Below, in pieces: positions 23,361 to 35,661 of a stretch of DNA of 64,000 nucleotides (its first letter is position 1; each line of letters starts with the position of its first letter). The stretch lies in NCBI GenBank assembly GCA_030704615.1, contig CM060732.1, positions 4,712,001-4,776,000 on the forward strand. Reading direction: 5' to 3'. The position numbers and the translations under genes were made by a program. The notes below the pieces were generated by a model, which did no database searches, was not told where the DNA came from, and saw only the letters and a list, made by a program, of their open reading frames with translations. The DNA comes from Takakia lepidozioides. Its lineage: Eukaryota > Streptophyta > Takakiopsida > Takakiales > Takakiaceae.

Positions 23361-26300
23361 ATGACAGATGCCCATGTAAGCGAGGGACGCACAGAAACGG
23401 TGGATCCCTCCAAGACAGCAGAAACAGGCAGTAACACACGGGCTGCATCCTTACCGGTTACACCATCGCGGGTGGAAGCAGCCCCCGCAATTACCCATAC
23501 GGTGGAGACTGGGGGAGGGGATAGAACACCACAAAGACCATGGAATGTGGGAGGTGGAGGTGAAGACGGGGAGAGGGCACGAGGTGCTTCCGCCGAGATT
23601 GACGAAGTTGAGGACGACGAGAGGGGCCTTTCTGACCAGGATGAAATCCTCCCGGAGATCCCCAGGCCCCAAACCCGGAGCATACAGGCTGGATTTGGTG
23701 GTTCTGGTGGACTGCCGGAGAACCCCCCTGCAGCAGACGTCATGTCGGAGACGGATATGAAGTTGGCCGCTACCAAGATTTTGGAGGCAACCCACAACAA
23801 CATTGGCAGGGTCCTAGGGGGCATGGTGTACCCGAAAAAGCTTCGGATTCCTCTCTGTCGCTTGGTATCATTGCAGGTGGTGAGACCTGCCCTCCCAGAC
23901 GATATCGACAATCTCAAATTCTCTTTCCGAGAGGGATATCGAATGGGGTCTGCCGCGTTTTATGTTTCCATTGAGAACGACCACGGAGCTTCTCATGCCC
24001 ACACTTCCGATGAGGTGGACAAATGGGGTCCCCATTGGCAAAGGCGAAATGAGGAGTTCGAGAGATTGATTGCTACTGATCCTCTTTTCCACCACTTGTC
24101 CGGAAAGATGTTTTACGTGTGGGACGACAATCATCGCCTCCTGGCATAGATGGAGCACATAGCCCAAGCCCACCCCAACGACCTAGATTGACATTACGCC
24201 ATGGAGTGTGTTGTGCTGAAGGTTGCGGGGCCCAAAGATCGCAGTCTTCTCAAAGCTGCAATGGCAGATATCAACTCGTAAGTTACAATGCCTCTTGCTT
24301 AGGAACTTTGAATTTTAAACACTCATTTCATTGCCAATCGTCATATTTGTTGCAAATTCTCATTTCAGTATTGTTTAATGGAAATGTGACATTGCAGGGT
24401 GACTGAGAATGCCTTCATTGCCACCAACTTGTCCCACATGCTCTTCCGAGTGAAGGATGTCGGGAAGCAGGGGGTGCAAGAGTTTGCCAATTCGCTCAGT
24501 GCCAATCTCCTACGCATTTGGAGGCAAAGGCAGACAGAACTTGGTATAGGTTGAGCATGGACGCCATGGTGGACTACATATTTTGGGTACAGCTCCCAAC
24601 TCTTTTGTTGACATAATTTGTCTTTGCTCCCCCAATAGAAGAAAAAGTGTGGACCAGGATTTCTAATCTTATGTGCGCATTGTTGACAGACAAAAATTCA
24701 GCAGGATTTGGCACATGCACGGAGGTTCTACATGGAGTCAGAGGAGAAGAAACTAACCCTCCCGGCACTGGAATCGTATCTCAAAGCTACGGAGGCAAAG
24801 GCCCGCATCAAGTACAAGTCACGGATGGTGAAGTACGTGGCCATAGCTGATCCCGCCCTTGGTGCCGACTTTCTGGTGGAGGTAGGGAAGCACTACTCCC
24901 GCGCTCTTAAGCCCACGATGACACTGGAGAAGCTGCATCGTCAAGCCACAGCTTGTGTGGATGCAACAGAGAAGGTTATACATTCTTAACCAAATTCTCT
25001 TATGGCAACAATTCATTTTCGTGGTTACTAATATGCATGGTGGTTGGATAGACCCGGTGGCTCCGAATCTGGAATGGGTACCAGAGTACAAGGGACATGT
25101 GGAGCTTCCCCAAACCCGACAAACTGTCTGACCCTACATTCGACATGTGGATGAACCGCATGACATGGTGGTTTCAAGTACTTTCCCACGCTTCATTTGG
25201 CGCTTCTACTCTTGTATCTGGTGGATTTATTGTATTTATTGAGGAATGCGGTCTGATGGAGAATCTCCACAGGTGACGACGAATGCGCAAGAGCAGCTTG
25301 ACACCCAAGCACATCAGTTCAAGCTGGAGATTTCTGGAGAAGCAGAAAGCCTACGCGACTATGTGGCGAGGTACTTTTTGCTCTACAAAACCGACCTGTT
25401 CTTTCGAGAGATACCGCATGCCCGCCGGAGCCACGAGTTCCCCGACCAGCCGAACGCGGACAAAGCGGCAATGCGCCTTCTGTACAGGTAAATATGCGGT
25501 GCTCCTCTTTGATCTGTTTCCATTGTAGTCTGTGGAGTTCGTGCATGTAAAACGGCTTGTGTGGGGCATGACAATTGGTTGTGAAGAAATGGCGAAGTCC
25601 CTGGGGTGACTGCCCCCGAGACAGGGAAAATGGCGCCGAATTTCCAGTATGGGTGGCAGCCACCCCTGGGACTTAGCCATTTTTGGGGCTCAGAACTGGA
25701 AATTTGGCGCCATTTTTCTAGGCTGGGTTCGAAAGTGGCTAAGTCCCAAAAAGTTGGGCCCCAACCTGGAAAAATGGCGCCGAATTTCCAGTATCGGTGC
25801 TAGCCACCCCCGGGACTTAGCCATTTTCGGGGCCCGGAACTGGAAATTCGGCGCCATTGTTCCAGGTTGGGTCCGAAAGTGGCTAAGTCCCAGAAAGGGC
25901 TGGGCTCCAACCAGGAAAAATGGCACCGAATTTCCAGTATCGGTGCCAGCCACCCCCGGGACTTGGCCATTTTCGGGGCCCAGAACTGGAAATTCGGCGC
26001 CATTTTTCCAGACTGGGTCCGAAAGTGGCTAAGTCCCAGAAAGCGCCCCAACCTGGAAAATGGGCGCCAAATTTCTAGTTTCGGTGCCAGCCACCCCAGG
26101 GACTTAGCCATTCCTCGGGCCGGAAAGTGGAAATTCGGTGCCATTTTTCTAGGTTGGGCTCCAAAACGACTAAGTCCCAGAATGGGCTCCCTCGCCCTCG
26201 GGAAAAATGGCGCCGAATTATCACTTTCAATGCACGGCACCCCGGGGAGCCGGGACCATCGGGCCCACCCCGCATAGAATTTTGGCGCCATTTTTGCAGT

Positions 26301-26497
26301 TTCTTGACGAAACATTAACCTCATTCCCGGGACCTGATTCTCTGTGGGTTTCTTGAATGCAGGTACTGCAAGTTCTCCCTGTTGGAGAAAGGTCATCTGT
26401 CCTTCGAGCCGCCATTCTTCCTCGCATGGAGGAACCCTGGAGCTGACTCCATGTACACTGACGTTATCGTGAAGGAGTGGCATCTGGAGCATTTGCG
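23361..26497 (+). pseudogene. ParB-like / methyltransferase-family gene, copy 1 (interrupted)
   Basis: Six exons can be placed: 23,361-24,277; 24,398-24,596; 24,690-24,974; 25,052-25,177; 25,273-25,487; 26,363-26,497. All have GT-AG borders. After a polar leader, exon 1 ends in a ParB/sulfiredoxin-like domain: LRIPLCRLVSLQVVRP near 23,840-23,890 and the ligand-binding type motif VWDDNHRLLA near 24,120-24,149. The next exons encode a helical domain shared with copy 3 (KYKSRMVKYVAIADPALGAD, WSFPKPDKLSDPTFDMWM). The last exon has PPFFLAWRNPGADSMY. Stops at 24,147 (TAG) and about 24,190 (TGA), and a one-base shift near 24,515, inactivate it. A LINE replaces everything after EWHLEHLR, so the methyltransferase-like half seen in copy 3 is missing. 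Family role unknown; ParB-methylase fusions in bacteria and phages modify DNA. Confidence 0.65.
25600..26330. repeat. Tandem palindrome-rich repeat inside an intron of copy 1
   Basis: Four to five units of roughly 165 bp, each with TTTTTCCAGGTTGGG, AAGTGGCTAAGTCCCAGAAA and GGAAATTCGGCGCCATT plus their inverse forms, so every unit can fold on itself around GGCGCC. It fills the intron between exons 5 and 6. The orthologous intron in copy 3 holds a different palindrome array. Confidence 0.8.
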
Positions 26498-27985
26498 CCC
26501 TTTCGCAGTCCTGTTTGCAATTTCATCCACCCAAGACTCTATCTCTGGGTATGGATTCTCAGTTGACAGTTTCTCTGGAATACTCTCTCTTTATTCAAGC
26601 CTGATTCAATCCCTGGATGGGTCTGAAGCCCTCCCCATTAGGGTCTGCCACTGGTCCAGCAAGAACAAAGAATTCAACCTGTCAGCCCCGGAAGATAAAC
26701 CTGTCTTGCATTGGTTGGCAGCCAGTAACTTCTCATGGATGGGGGGGGGGGGGGGGCAATCCAAGATCTCCAGTTGGATCCGGGAGAATGGCAATGGAAT
26801 CTTGATGGTGCCCGCTCTCAGTTCTTCACCTACTCTGCCAAAAAAGCATATGAGGCCCTTAACAGGAAGGCAGACTTCGCTGCAAAATGGAACAATAGAT
26901 GGGGGCATGAAGGTTTCCAAGACGAGAACTGGGATGCAATATGGGCTCTTGTCTGGGAAAAAAGCAAACCGGCCAAGCTAAGTGCCTTCCTTTGGCAGGT
27001 GGCTAACAGGGTGCTCAAAGTAGGGCAATATCTAAACTTTCAGGATGCCCTCTTATGCAACTGCTGTAGCATTGGCTCTCTAGAATCCCTGGAACACTGC
27101 CTGATTTCATGTCAACCTCCGACCCTCATATGGCCCTTCATCTCTTCCCTTTATTCGGTTTGGGGGCCGTTTCCAAGTCTCAATGTGGAGTTGCTCCATA
27201 ATTACAGCAAGACATCTAAATCTAGGGCCTGTTCGTGCCATATCTTTGAGACTCTCCGGGGGGCAACCCTCTGGCAACTTTGGAAGGCCAGATGCAATTG
27301 GACTCTACAAGGTTCTAACACCTCTGCCTCTGCTTTTCTTACTAGGTTCTTCTTGACCTTACCATTGCTGCTAAGTTGGCTTGGAAAAAAGCTTCTGCAG
27401 GTATCGCCAGAGCCCCAGAACGCCAACAAGCAATCCTCCACAACTTCGGCTCCACTTGGGGGAGAGGGGGGATCATCTGCTCTTGCTTGGGTCCTGACGC
27501 CTGCGAGTGGCCAAGGCAAATCCCTCCTCAGTGTAGGGGCAAGCGAGCCCTCCTCTTCCGCATCCTGGAATTTGAAAAGACTGATATCAACTGGAAGCAC
27601 GTCAGACCATCAACGAAATCAAGGCTCTCCTATCTAAGATAGAGGTTAGCTTCTTCTTATCAAAATTCTTTGTTTCTCATGGTTTCTGCATCGCTTCTTG
27701 CATTTCGCCTCTCTCTGGAGAGAAATAAACAACCTTGAGCAAAGCCCAGGTTCATGAGTACCAGACTAAAATGTTAACTTTAGTCTGAAGGATACACCAT
27801 CAGGACCTTGCTGTCCCGTTTAGCTACTCTGCTAGTCATTGTTCGTCGGAGCATCCGTCACGCTAGTCGTGTGTGTGGGCCTTATGGCGACCTTGTGCCA
27901 GTCGGGGTTTTAATTATTTTCCCCGCAATAATCATTAATAAAACGCCTCCAGGGCATCTAGCCCCTGTTCTTGGGAAAAAAATAA
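26498..27985 (+). mobile_element. LINE, 5'-truncated, inserted in ParB/methyltransferase-like copy 1
   Basis: The open frame at 26,735-27,637 encodes the C-terminal end of an L1-like reverse transcriptase with the zf-RVT domain: KPAKLSAFLWQVANRVL, CNCCSIGSLESLEHCLISC and TLWQLWKARCNWTLQG. A G-run at 26,741-26,756 lies at a frame change. The 3' UTR has the stem CGGGG / CCCCG, then CAGGGCATCTAGCCCCTG, ending in an A-rich tail at about 27,985. It matches the family of the element at 1-1,858. The insertion cuts the host gene just after the codons for EWHLEHLR. No clear target-site duplication is seen. Confidence 0.8.
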
Positions 27986-29666
27986 ATCTGCTTTGAAATT
28001 TGGGGCAACATGCTTTAGGTGCCACATAATTGGAATCTGGATGGGGTATTGTGAGGAAATGTTTTTTTGTTGATCCAATTTCCTGGTCAAACCATTTTTT
28101 CTCTAAATCTGGAGTGTACCCCAAATTTTGGGCTTGCAAATTTCTTATAATCTTCCAAACGACACGGTGAAATGAGCTGAAATTTTCACAGAAGTTGGAT
28201 GAAGTAGGTAGCCTCCCATTCATATGGTTCATCCCTGTGGATGTTAGTGTCCTGAGAGATATACCCTCATCCATGAGGGTAGGTCTTGTTTTGGAGGGGG
28301 CCCACCAAAAACTGCCTCGTCTATTAGGGGTTAAGGTATTTTGCCAGCGTGGCAAGGACTTTACGGACTGGAAGGTACAGTGCAATCTTCTGCCCTATAA
28401 ACGACCTAAAAATGAACTACGAAAAATATCATGGTTGTTTACGGTATTCAAAGAGCTGGTTATGTAGGGCAGTTGTTTGGCACCCTTATTATTTCCTTGA
28501 AGAGTCCTCCCATGGATCTAGCCTATGCTGGTGGGCCCTTCTCCTCTCTGAACTTGTTAATCGACCTATCCTCATCTTCCTGCCCTCGGTAGCAACGTGG
28601 AGGGTCCGGTCATGAATGATCATGCTCTCCTTGTTGGCTGATGACGATGCTTGCACATAATTGTCATTTCCCACACTTATAACCATACCAGTTAATGATG
28701 CTCTGGGTGAGCGCGTCTGCTATAATTGCCCGCAGTGCTACTGCCTTTGTGGGCGCAATATATGACAAGCTGTCAACATGAATCTTTCTCCGGCCCTTGC
28801 AAAGCCGTAACATGGTTGCATGCAGAAGGTGCAAGATGGGTACCTATCAATGATCCGAGTAAACAATCTCCAGCATTGATGGCATGAAGTAATGGCACCC
28901 ACAAGATTATTGGTAGAGATAGAGATGGGTATCGCTATCAGGTCAAGGCATGGAGCATTCTTCTGATCATGTATTCGAGATCGCCTACTATCGGACAATC
29001 ATCAATAATAGTGAAGGAAAAACAAAGGAAATCAAAAGACTAAAGAGGGGGGCAAAAGGAGGTAAGAAGAGAAGGGGGTAACCGGCAGAACCCCGCGCTC
29101 AAGCACGTAAGCACAGACACCGCTGCAGGCCACGATGCCCACCCTGCCTTTGCGCCGCATTCTGCCTCTCACCACTTCGTGCTCAGCGAACCCGTTTGAT
29201 CTTTGCTCTGGACTCTTACTGCACCCCCTGCAGCACTGGGTTCTTTCGCTCTCACTCTCATCCTCCAGAGTGGGAGCTGTTTTCCGAGATTTTCTCAATT
29301 CTAGTGGCCACTCCAGCTGCAGTGTTGGAGTGGGGAATGTTTGGCACTGCGGTGTGGCGGGAATGACAGTAAGCAAGCTTGAGGTGTTTCTCCGGGACTC
29401 GCCTGAGAGCACTGGCGATCACACTTGAGAGTCTTTTGGAGTTGTCGAGGAATTCAGCTGAGGGGTCGTTCATGAGAAATGTAGCCAACAAATGAGAATG
29501 GCCAGGCTCGACACTATCTAGGATGTTTTTGTATTCGAGTCTTCGGTCGTAGGACACGGACGAACTCAGTGGTTCTCCTCGTGATTGCCATGGCTGTCAG
29601 GAATACTATGCCAAATCATTTTCTGGTGGTCACGCAAACGTGGATTTGAGGAAAATTATTGGTGCA
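27986..29666. other. No gene recognised; upstream region of the SEC14-like gene
   Basis: No continuation of the ParB/methyltransferase-like gene was found after the LINE. A minus-strand open frame (29,258-29,557) points away from the SEC14-like gene but shows no recognisable motif. The promoter of the SEC14-like gene should lie at 29,000-29,650, with no clear TATA box. Confidence 0.4.
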
Positions 29667-32600
29667 ATGGCCAGGCCTCGCAGTATTTTCAAGTCTGCCA
29701 ATTTCGAGACAGACTCGAGCATGAATGAAAAAGTGAAAGGAGTTCGGCAACTGCTTCAGAAAGATGGCCCCCTCTCTAAGCACCAGGCACGTTTACTTCC
29801 GACAGGACTGTCTTCACGCTCTTGCAGATTTGAGCTGTAATCTTCGCTCAATGGCTGTCGTTTTTGTTTGAGGAAATGTTCTCCTTGTCAGGAAGCTTTT
29901 GGTGGTACCTGCGCGTCAATACTGACGGTCATGGCTTCTTCTGTCTCTCTCATCGTTGTGTTCCTGTGGCAGGCTGATTTTTGTGATGATTCATGCGTGG
30001 AGCGATACTTGAGAGCACGTGGGTACAACGTTCGGAGAGCAGCAAGGCTGCTCAAGTCTACCCTGAACTGGCGAGAAAGCATCGACATTGGTAAGGTATC
30101 CTGCACAGTGAAGTTTAAGTGGTGCGTAATGTACGTCAGCAAAACAAGTGATACACTTTGCAAGTGTCCGTGTTAGATTCCTAAGATGTTTCTTCTTATT
30201 CTTAGTGACCACTGGAATGCGGGCATTTTTCCAGGCTACCTTATAGCAGATGAATTCCCTGCCGAGCTTGCAGCAGGAGCAGCATATGTTGCTGGCCTTG
30301 ATGACGAAGGTCGACCCGTGTTGGTATGGCCTTCCTCCTGAACCTGAGCATTCCCACTTCATGTACACACTTCGTTGTTGCACAACTATGGGATCCGTGA
30401 AGACCTCAGAGTCCTGTACTTCTCAAGGAAGCCTAGGTTGGAGGGTCCTGTTCACTTCGTCCGTTTGGATTCATCACCAGCAGCATAACCTCTTCTCCTT
30501 AAAATGACGAATGTTGGAAGAAGACAAGTTTCAGGTGAAGCTTCTATAGCTGGAAAACCGGTGAGTGACCTTGGCGAAATCAGCCTTGCAAGGGGGGCGA
30601 GTCCTATGTATTCGTTGCTGTAAACTGACAGCAACCAGGCCCTTTGATATGCACATTGCCTCTTCAAACCTCCTCAAAGCAACTACCCAAGCTACACTTT
30701 AAACCAGGTCTAGCTCTACACAACTGAGGGTCACAATCCACAATATCGCGTAGGCAAAACAGTCAGCAGTGGATGCACATCCTGCTATCTGCACCTTATC
30801 ATAGCACTCTAAGGCATCTTTCCTGATGATGCATCTGGAACACAAAGGAATGGTGCAACTGCTACATGGAACCACCAGCAACAACAGGATTAAAATCAGG
30901 AAGGGGGCAGTCCTTGATGTGAAGACTTGTCCATGTTTGCAGGTAATAAAGAAGAAGCCAGACTACATCAACAATCACACTCACAAACGGTGAGCCACCC
31001 TAGAGAAACTTATTGCAGCAACCATTGTGCTGTTTTTGTTGAGCTTCATTCTGTATGCGATCTTTCAAGGCACTTTGCAAGTAGAGGTGTTATAAGCTAT
31101 TTGGGGCCTGAGACTTGCAAGCAACATTATGTTTTATTAAGCCAATTTGCTACTGACAGAGTTGCTGCATTTGAACAGATATCTTCGATATGTTATATTT
31201 ACCATGGAGGTTGCTGTGGCAGCCATGCCTACCGGAGTGGACCAGTGGATTCTGATTCTAGATGGGGGGGGTAAAGTCTTTCTTTGTTTCTCTGAAGTTT
31301 CTATAAGAAGTATCGCGTCTTGAGCTGAATCACAAGAGGAAGGCTTTTAGTATGTTTTTGTGATTCTCATTATTTCATATATGTGCATACTTCCAAGCAT
31401 CACTTTGAAATTGTAAGTCTATTTGGCACAGCATATGTGGACAAAGCTGCAATATCCAGGATCTGAATATTTGAGGACTTCGTAGTATCTAATGCCAAAT
31501 TTTCCTTGTGCTAAGTGAAGCTGTATTAGAAGATCACATGGCCTACCTGGTAGGATGATCTTGCCTACGGGAGGTGGTGCTGGTTTTGATGTCCAGAATT
31601 GACTTGCCATTAAGCTGATATTGAACCTCAGTTTGTGATTTGGGAGGTGGGTCCTAGTGGACAACTTTGCTTAGTTGGTGCGGGGCTTCTGAGTTGCTAG
31701 GGAAGAATTGGGCAGAAGCAGCCCAGATTGCATTTGAAGTGACTCTTATATGCCCAGCTCTCAACAGGAGGCAATAGGTCCAGTGGGGTATAAGGAGGCA
31801 AAACAATCTGTGAGCTCCACCTGGCGCCCTCTCTTTCTGAGCTCTCGTCAGAATTATCGCTTCTACATTCTGAGTAATTGTAACATGATTGTGAAATGTG
31901 CTGCAGGCTATTCAAGAAGAAGCTCCCTGTCTCCAAGTGGAATCCTCACCACACTGAAGATTCTTGCCGATCACTACCCAGAGAGGTTGGCCAAGGCCTT
32001 CATTGTCGATGCCTCTCCCATGTTCTACTATGTTTGGAAGGTGAGGTGTTTTCCAGCATACTCGTATATGGGATTTGCTGGTTAGCAGTTCTTCCTCCTC
32101 CCCCTTTCTCTCTCTCCTAGTGTTTCTGTCCCTTTGTGTTCCGCTCAAACTGAGCATGAGGTCAATGGCCACAAGGCTATGGCAAACAATGTCTTATGAG
32201 TACATTCTCTCCTAGAGCTCTCCTTGCAGTATGGCCTTCGAATGTCTGTTTCTGCTAAGCTCCCTTGTGTTACAATGGCAAGTTGCTGATACATAGACAT
32301 TTCAGGGAATCTGCACATTTGTTGACCATACGACAAGAGGGAAGTTGAGCTTTGCCTACTTGAAAGATTACAAGCAGGTCTCAAGACCACTGCAGGGTCC
32401 TAAGCCAACTCTGTCAAGCTCCCCATATAACCAATCATGGAGACATGGCAATTCAATGGATGATACTAAGATCCCAAACTCAATCTATTGCTCCACAGCA
32501 GGTGAGTAAAAAACATACTTCTACCTGAAAATCATCAAGCATCTTTGATTCATGATATCTGGTCCCTTTTTATGAGCCTCCAGTGGTTGTTGAGGCACTT

Positions 32601-34098
32601 TTTATGAGCACGGACGCAATTTCTGTTTTCAGAATCCGTGCTGATCCAACCAGATTGGTATGACTTGGACACTACAAAAAATATTCTGTTGTGTTTTTCT
32701 GTAGGTGAATCTCCTCTGTACGAAGTGCCGTCTTCAGAGAAGAGCTTGCATTGTCTGGAAGGACCGGAATTGATGTCCAGCACACGCGTGAGATCTTTCT
32801 CGTTTTCTTCAGCAGCTGTCTCCATGTGTCATTCACCTGATGAACAAGGAGAATTCTCAAGTTTCAGAAAGGATGACCCGAACATAAGCAACTCACAAAT
32901 TCCAGGCACGGTCACCAGTGCAAAACCAAGAAGACATAAGGCGCCATCATGGGATGGGTTCGCATCAATTTTCTCTTCACACAAAAAGGAGGACTCATCT
33001 CCATTCCAGGATGAACAGACACAAACGAATGTTCACCTTTTCAGGCCCTACTTAAAATTTCTGCAGGTGCCTTATGATGAGGCTGCATACAGGGCACTGA
33101 TGAAGCCTCCCCTTGGTGGGCTGGCAACTATAATTTCTAAAGATTTGAAGCGGTAAACCAGCTTCTGACTCCAGATGGGTTAGATCTCTAGATTTGGATT
33201 GTGTTGATGCCTTGTAGTCTGTACTGGCTAGAAACATGGTTCGAGTCAATGTATTGTGCTGTTCCTCTAATTTGTGTATACAACTGTTTACAAAACATTT
33301 GGAGGAATTGGGCCTTTCTTGTGGGAGTTGAGAAGGGGTAGGATCTGTCTATAACTTTTGCAGTAAATAGTGGAAATTCTGACACTGTTGGCAATTACTT
33401 AATCCTCATCCTAGGTTTTGTCACTAGCTCTGACCTCACCCTTGTATGCATGCATTGTTGTGGCAAAGCTCAGATCGCTGTATCTGAAATCATTGGGATT
33501 TGTGCCAGCCAGAACCTGCAGATAGTGTCTGAATGGACTGAATGGACTGAAGCACCTTCAATGCATGCTCTCTTTCAGGCTGATCTAGAAATGTGTATGC
33601 TGGACCCATTACATCAAAGTCCATATGCTCCAGTTTGAAATTTCCTTCTCTGGATCTGTATGCACAATATATTGTGTGTGAACTGTTTATTCCGAAGGCC
33701 TTGATTAACAGTTGCTTCATTTGCTCTGATATCTGTGCATAGTGCGATTGCCCAACAGCTAGGACAATAGTTGACTTCTTAGGACAATAGTTGACTTCTT
33801 ATTACAGTCCTACTTCACACGCCGGAAAGTTGTTCATGCACTTGCTAATATTTCGTACTTTTAGCAGCCGCATTGGATGAGGTTTTCTTCCAACAGATAG
33901 GGGAGAAAAAATTGCTGATGTTGTTGATGCAGATTATCCTCTGTTTGCATCTTCAACGAAAGAACCCAATTTGAAGGTGAGACAGCTGCCTGTGAACATT
34001 TGTATGCCAGAAGACTGCAACAAAGAGTTTGCGTCAGTGGTGGACCTCGGGTGTGTCTGCCCCAACACCTTGATCACCCGTATCGCCGGTCTATTTGA
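29667..34098 (+). CDS. SEC14-like CRAL-TRIO lipid-transfer protein, nine exons
   Basis: Exons: 29,667-29,786; 29,973-30,090; 30,235-30,323; 30,943-30,989; 31,179-31,270; 31,907-32,040; 32,306-32,501; 32,705-33,152; 33,933-34,098. Phases agree throughout, giving about 469 residues. Residues about 40-85 are the CRAL-TRIO N domain ([19 protein letters not shown]). About 85-240 is the lipid-binding domain ([59 protein letters not shown]). Plant relatives exchange phosphatidylinositol and phosphatidylcholine and act at membranes. The C-terminal 200 residues are Ser-rich with no known motif. Intron 1 appears to start with GC instead of GT (CACCAG|GCACGT). Exon 8 may alternatively start at 32,633 in frame, or end the protein at the TAA at 33,154. 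There are no internal stops, so it is probably the only functional host gene here. Confidence 0.85.
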
Positions 34099-34899
34099 GA
34101 TTCTCCAACCCAGTATGTTTCCTTTGTAGTTCCTCACAAGGTTTTTGCTGAGGTTTCCAGAACCCCAATTTGGAGCACCTTGAATGAGTACGACTGAGTT
34201 TACATGTCCTTAGTGTTTTCAGTACTCGAACTTGGTGCTGGTTTTCTTTCTAATGAGGTCCGCCTCAAGTGTGGCAATCTTTATGTTTGGTGGATGAGAG
34301 CAGTGTACTCTTGAAACCAGACTCTTGCCACAAGTGAAGGAGATGGCTACAAGAACGAGAGCCACATTCTAGGAAGATGATTGACTGGGAACTCTAGCTC
34401 TCAACATGGCGCACTTTGTCATGCATTCTGCCACCAGCAAGAATGGTCTTCCTTCAGGTCCTGTCACCCAATGAGCAGTTTGGCTGGTGACGCACTGTGC
34501 AGGGTTGACTGCATGGGGCCAGATGTATGCACGTTAGTTTGCTTTAGGTCCCATGGCAGTTGGTCCCATGGCAGTTGCTCGTGCGTCTCAAGAGCCTTCT
34601 ACCACCCCAATTCTTGCAATAATTGCCAACCATTTGACCTGCATCCCCTTTATGCTCCTACATTTGGCATACATGGACTTTTATGGCCTTTCCAATTGGG
34701 CTCTTACACATGCCTTGAGAACATAAATTAATGTGATGCTATAGGGAGTTTTGGGTGAGCATTTCAGCTCATTTCTTGTAAATATATTTCCATCTTTCCA
34801 TCTTTCATCTTATTCATGTGTCGCACCGGCCTCACCCTCAATTCATGTTTGCTCAATTGTGTACCTGTTAAATCAGAGAAATGGAAGCTGTAAGGTCTC
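34099..34899. other. No gene recognised
   Basis: Region downstream of the SEC14-like gene, containing its likely 3' UTR. No repeats or motifs stand out. Confidence 0.45.
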
Positions 34900-35661
34900 C
34901 CAACACAAAACCATGGAAAAAACAAAAACCACCTCCAATTCACCCCCAAAATCAACCCCCAATCCCCTCCCCCCCACCACGCGGACTAGCGGCGGAATGG
35001 CGTCGCTAAGACAAGCACCCTTGCGACGGGTTTTTTTGGCGGGGGTCGCAAGCTGCGATGGCCGGGCGTCGCAAGCACACCATGCCGATAGCAACGCCCG
35101 ACCCCTCCTGCAACGGTTTTTTTTAATCTAGGGGTCGTTAGCGGCGTCGCTGATCCCAACACCCTGCCTGCGCCACGTGTTTTTATTTTTTGATTGAAAA
35201 TCTAGAAAGTGACGCCAGTGCGTCGTGGGAACCCACGGCCGAGCGTCGCAGCACCCGACTCCATCGGCACGGGTGCTTTTTCTTTGCCACACCCAAGAGT
35301 TGCTAGCAGCGACGCAACGGCGTCGTTTATCCTACCACCCGACTTACGCCACGTGTTTTTTGTTTTAAGGATACGACGCCCGGGCATTTTAGAAAAAAAC
35401 TTGGTTGCGACGTTGAGTTGTCGCCCCTCCAATGCCGTCGGCTGGAGGGCAGCGACGGCCGAGCGTCGCTAGCAGGAGGCCCCTGCCATCGCCATGGACC
35501 ACCCAAAAAGCGACGTCTGGGCATCGCTGGAGGGGGGGCGGGGGCTTGCGACGTTTTTTTTGCGACGCCTTGGCGTCGCAAAAATGGCGCCATCCCCGTG
35601 CCGGAAACGGGCGGTTTAGCAACGCCGCGGCGTCGCAACCCCCCCCCATTTTCCTGTAGTG
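34900..35661 (-). mobile_element. Possible CACTA-type transposon terminus with subterminal GCGACGCC repeats
   Basis: On the minus strand the region starts at 35,661 with CACTACAGGAAAAT, close to the CACTA-superfamily end consensus. It continues with dense GCGACGCC / GGCGTCGC motifs, several forming palindromes such as TTGCGACGCC-TT-GGCGTCGCAA near 35,560-35,582. Subterminal repeats of this kind are typical of CACTA transposase-binding regions. The opposite terminus was not found, so it is a fragment or the other end has decayed. It abuts a gag-like remnant. Confidence 0.5.

Noticed and set aside
27882-28385. 167-codon minus-strand frame
   Set aside because: It overlaps the LINE 3' end in antisense and has no motif.
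29258-29557. Divergent minus-strand gene next to the SEC14-like gene
   Set aside because: A single 99-codon frame with no motif or splice support; it could equally be promoter sequence.
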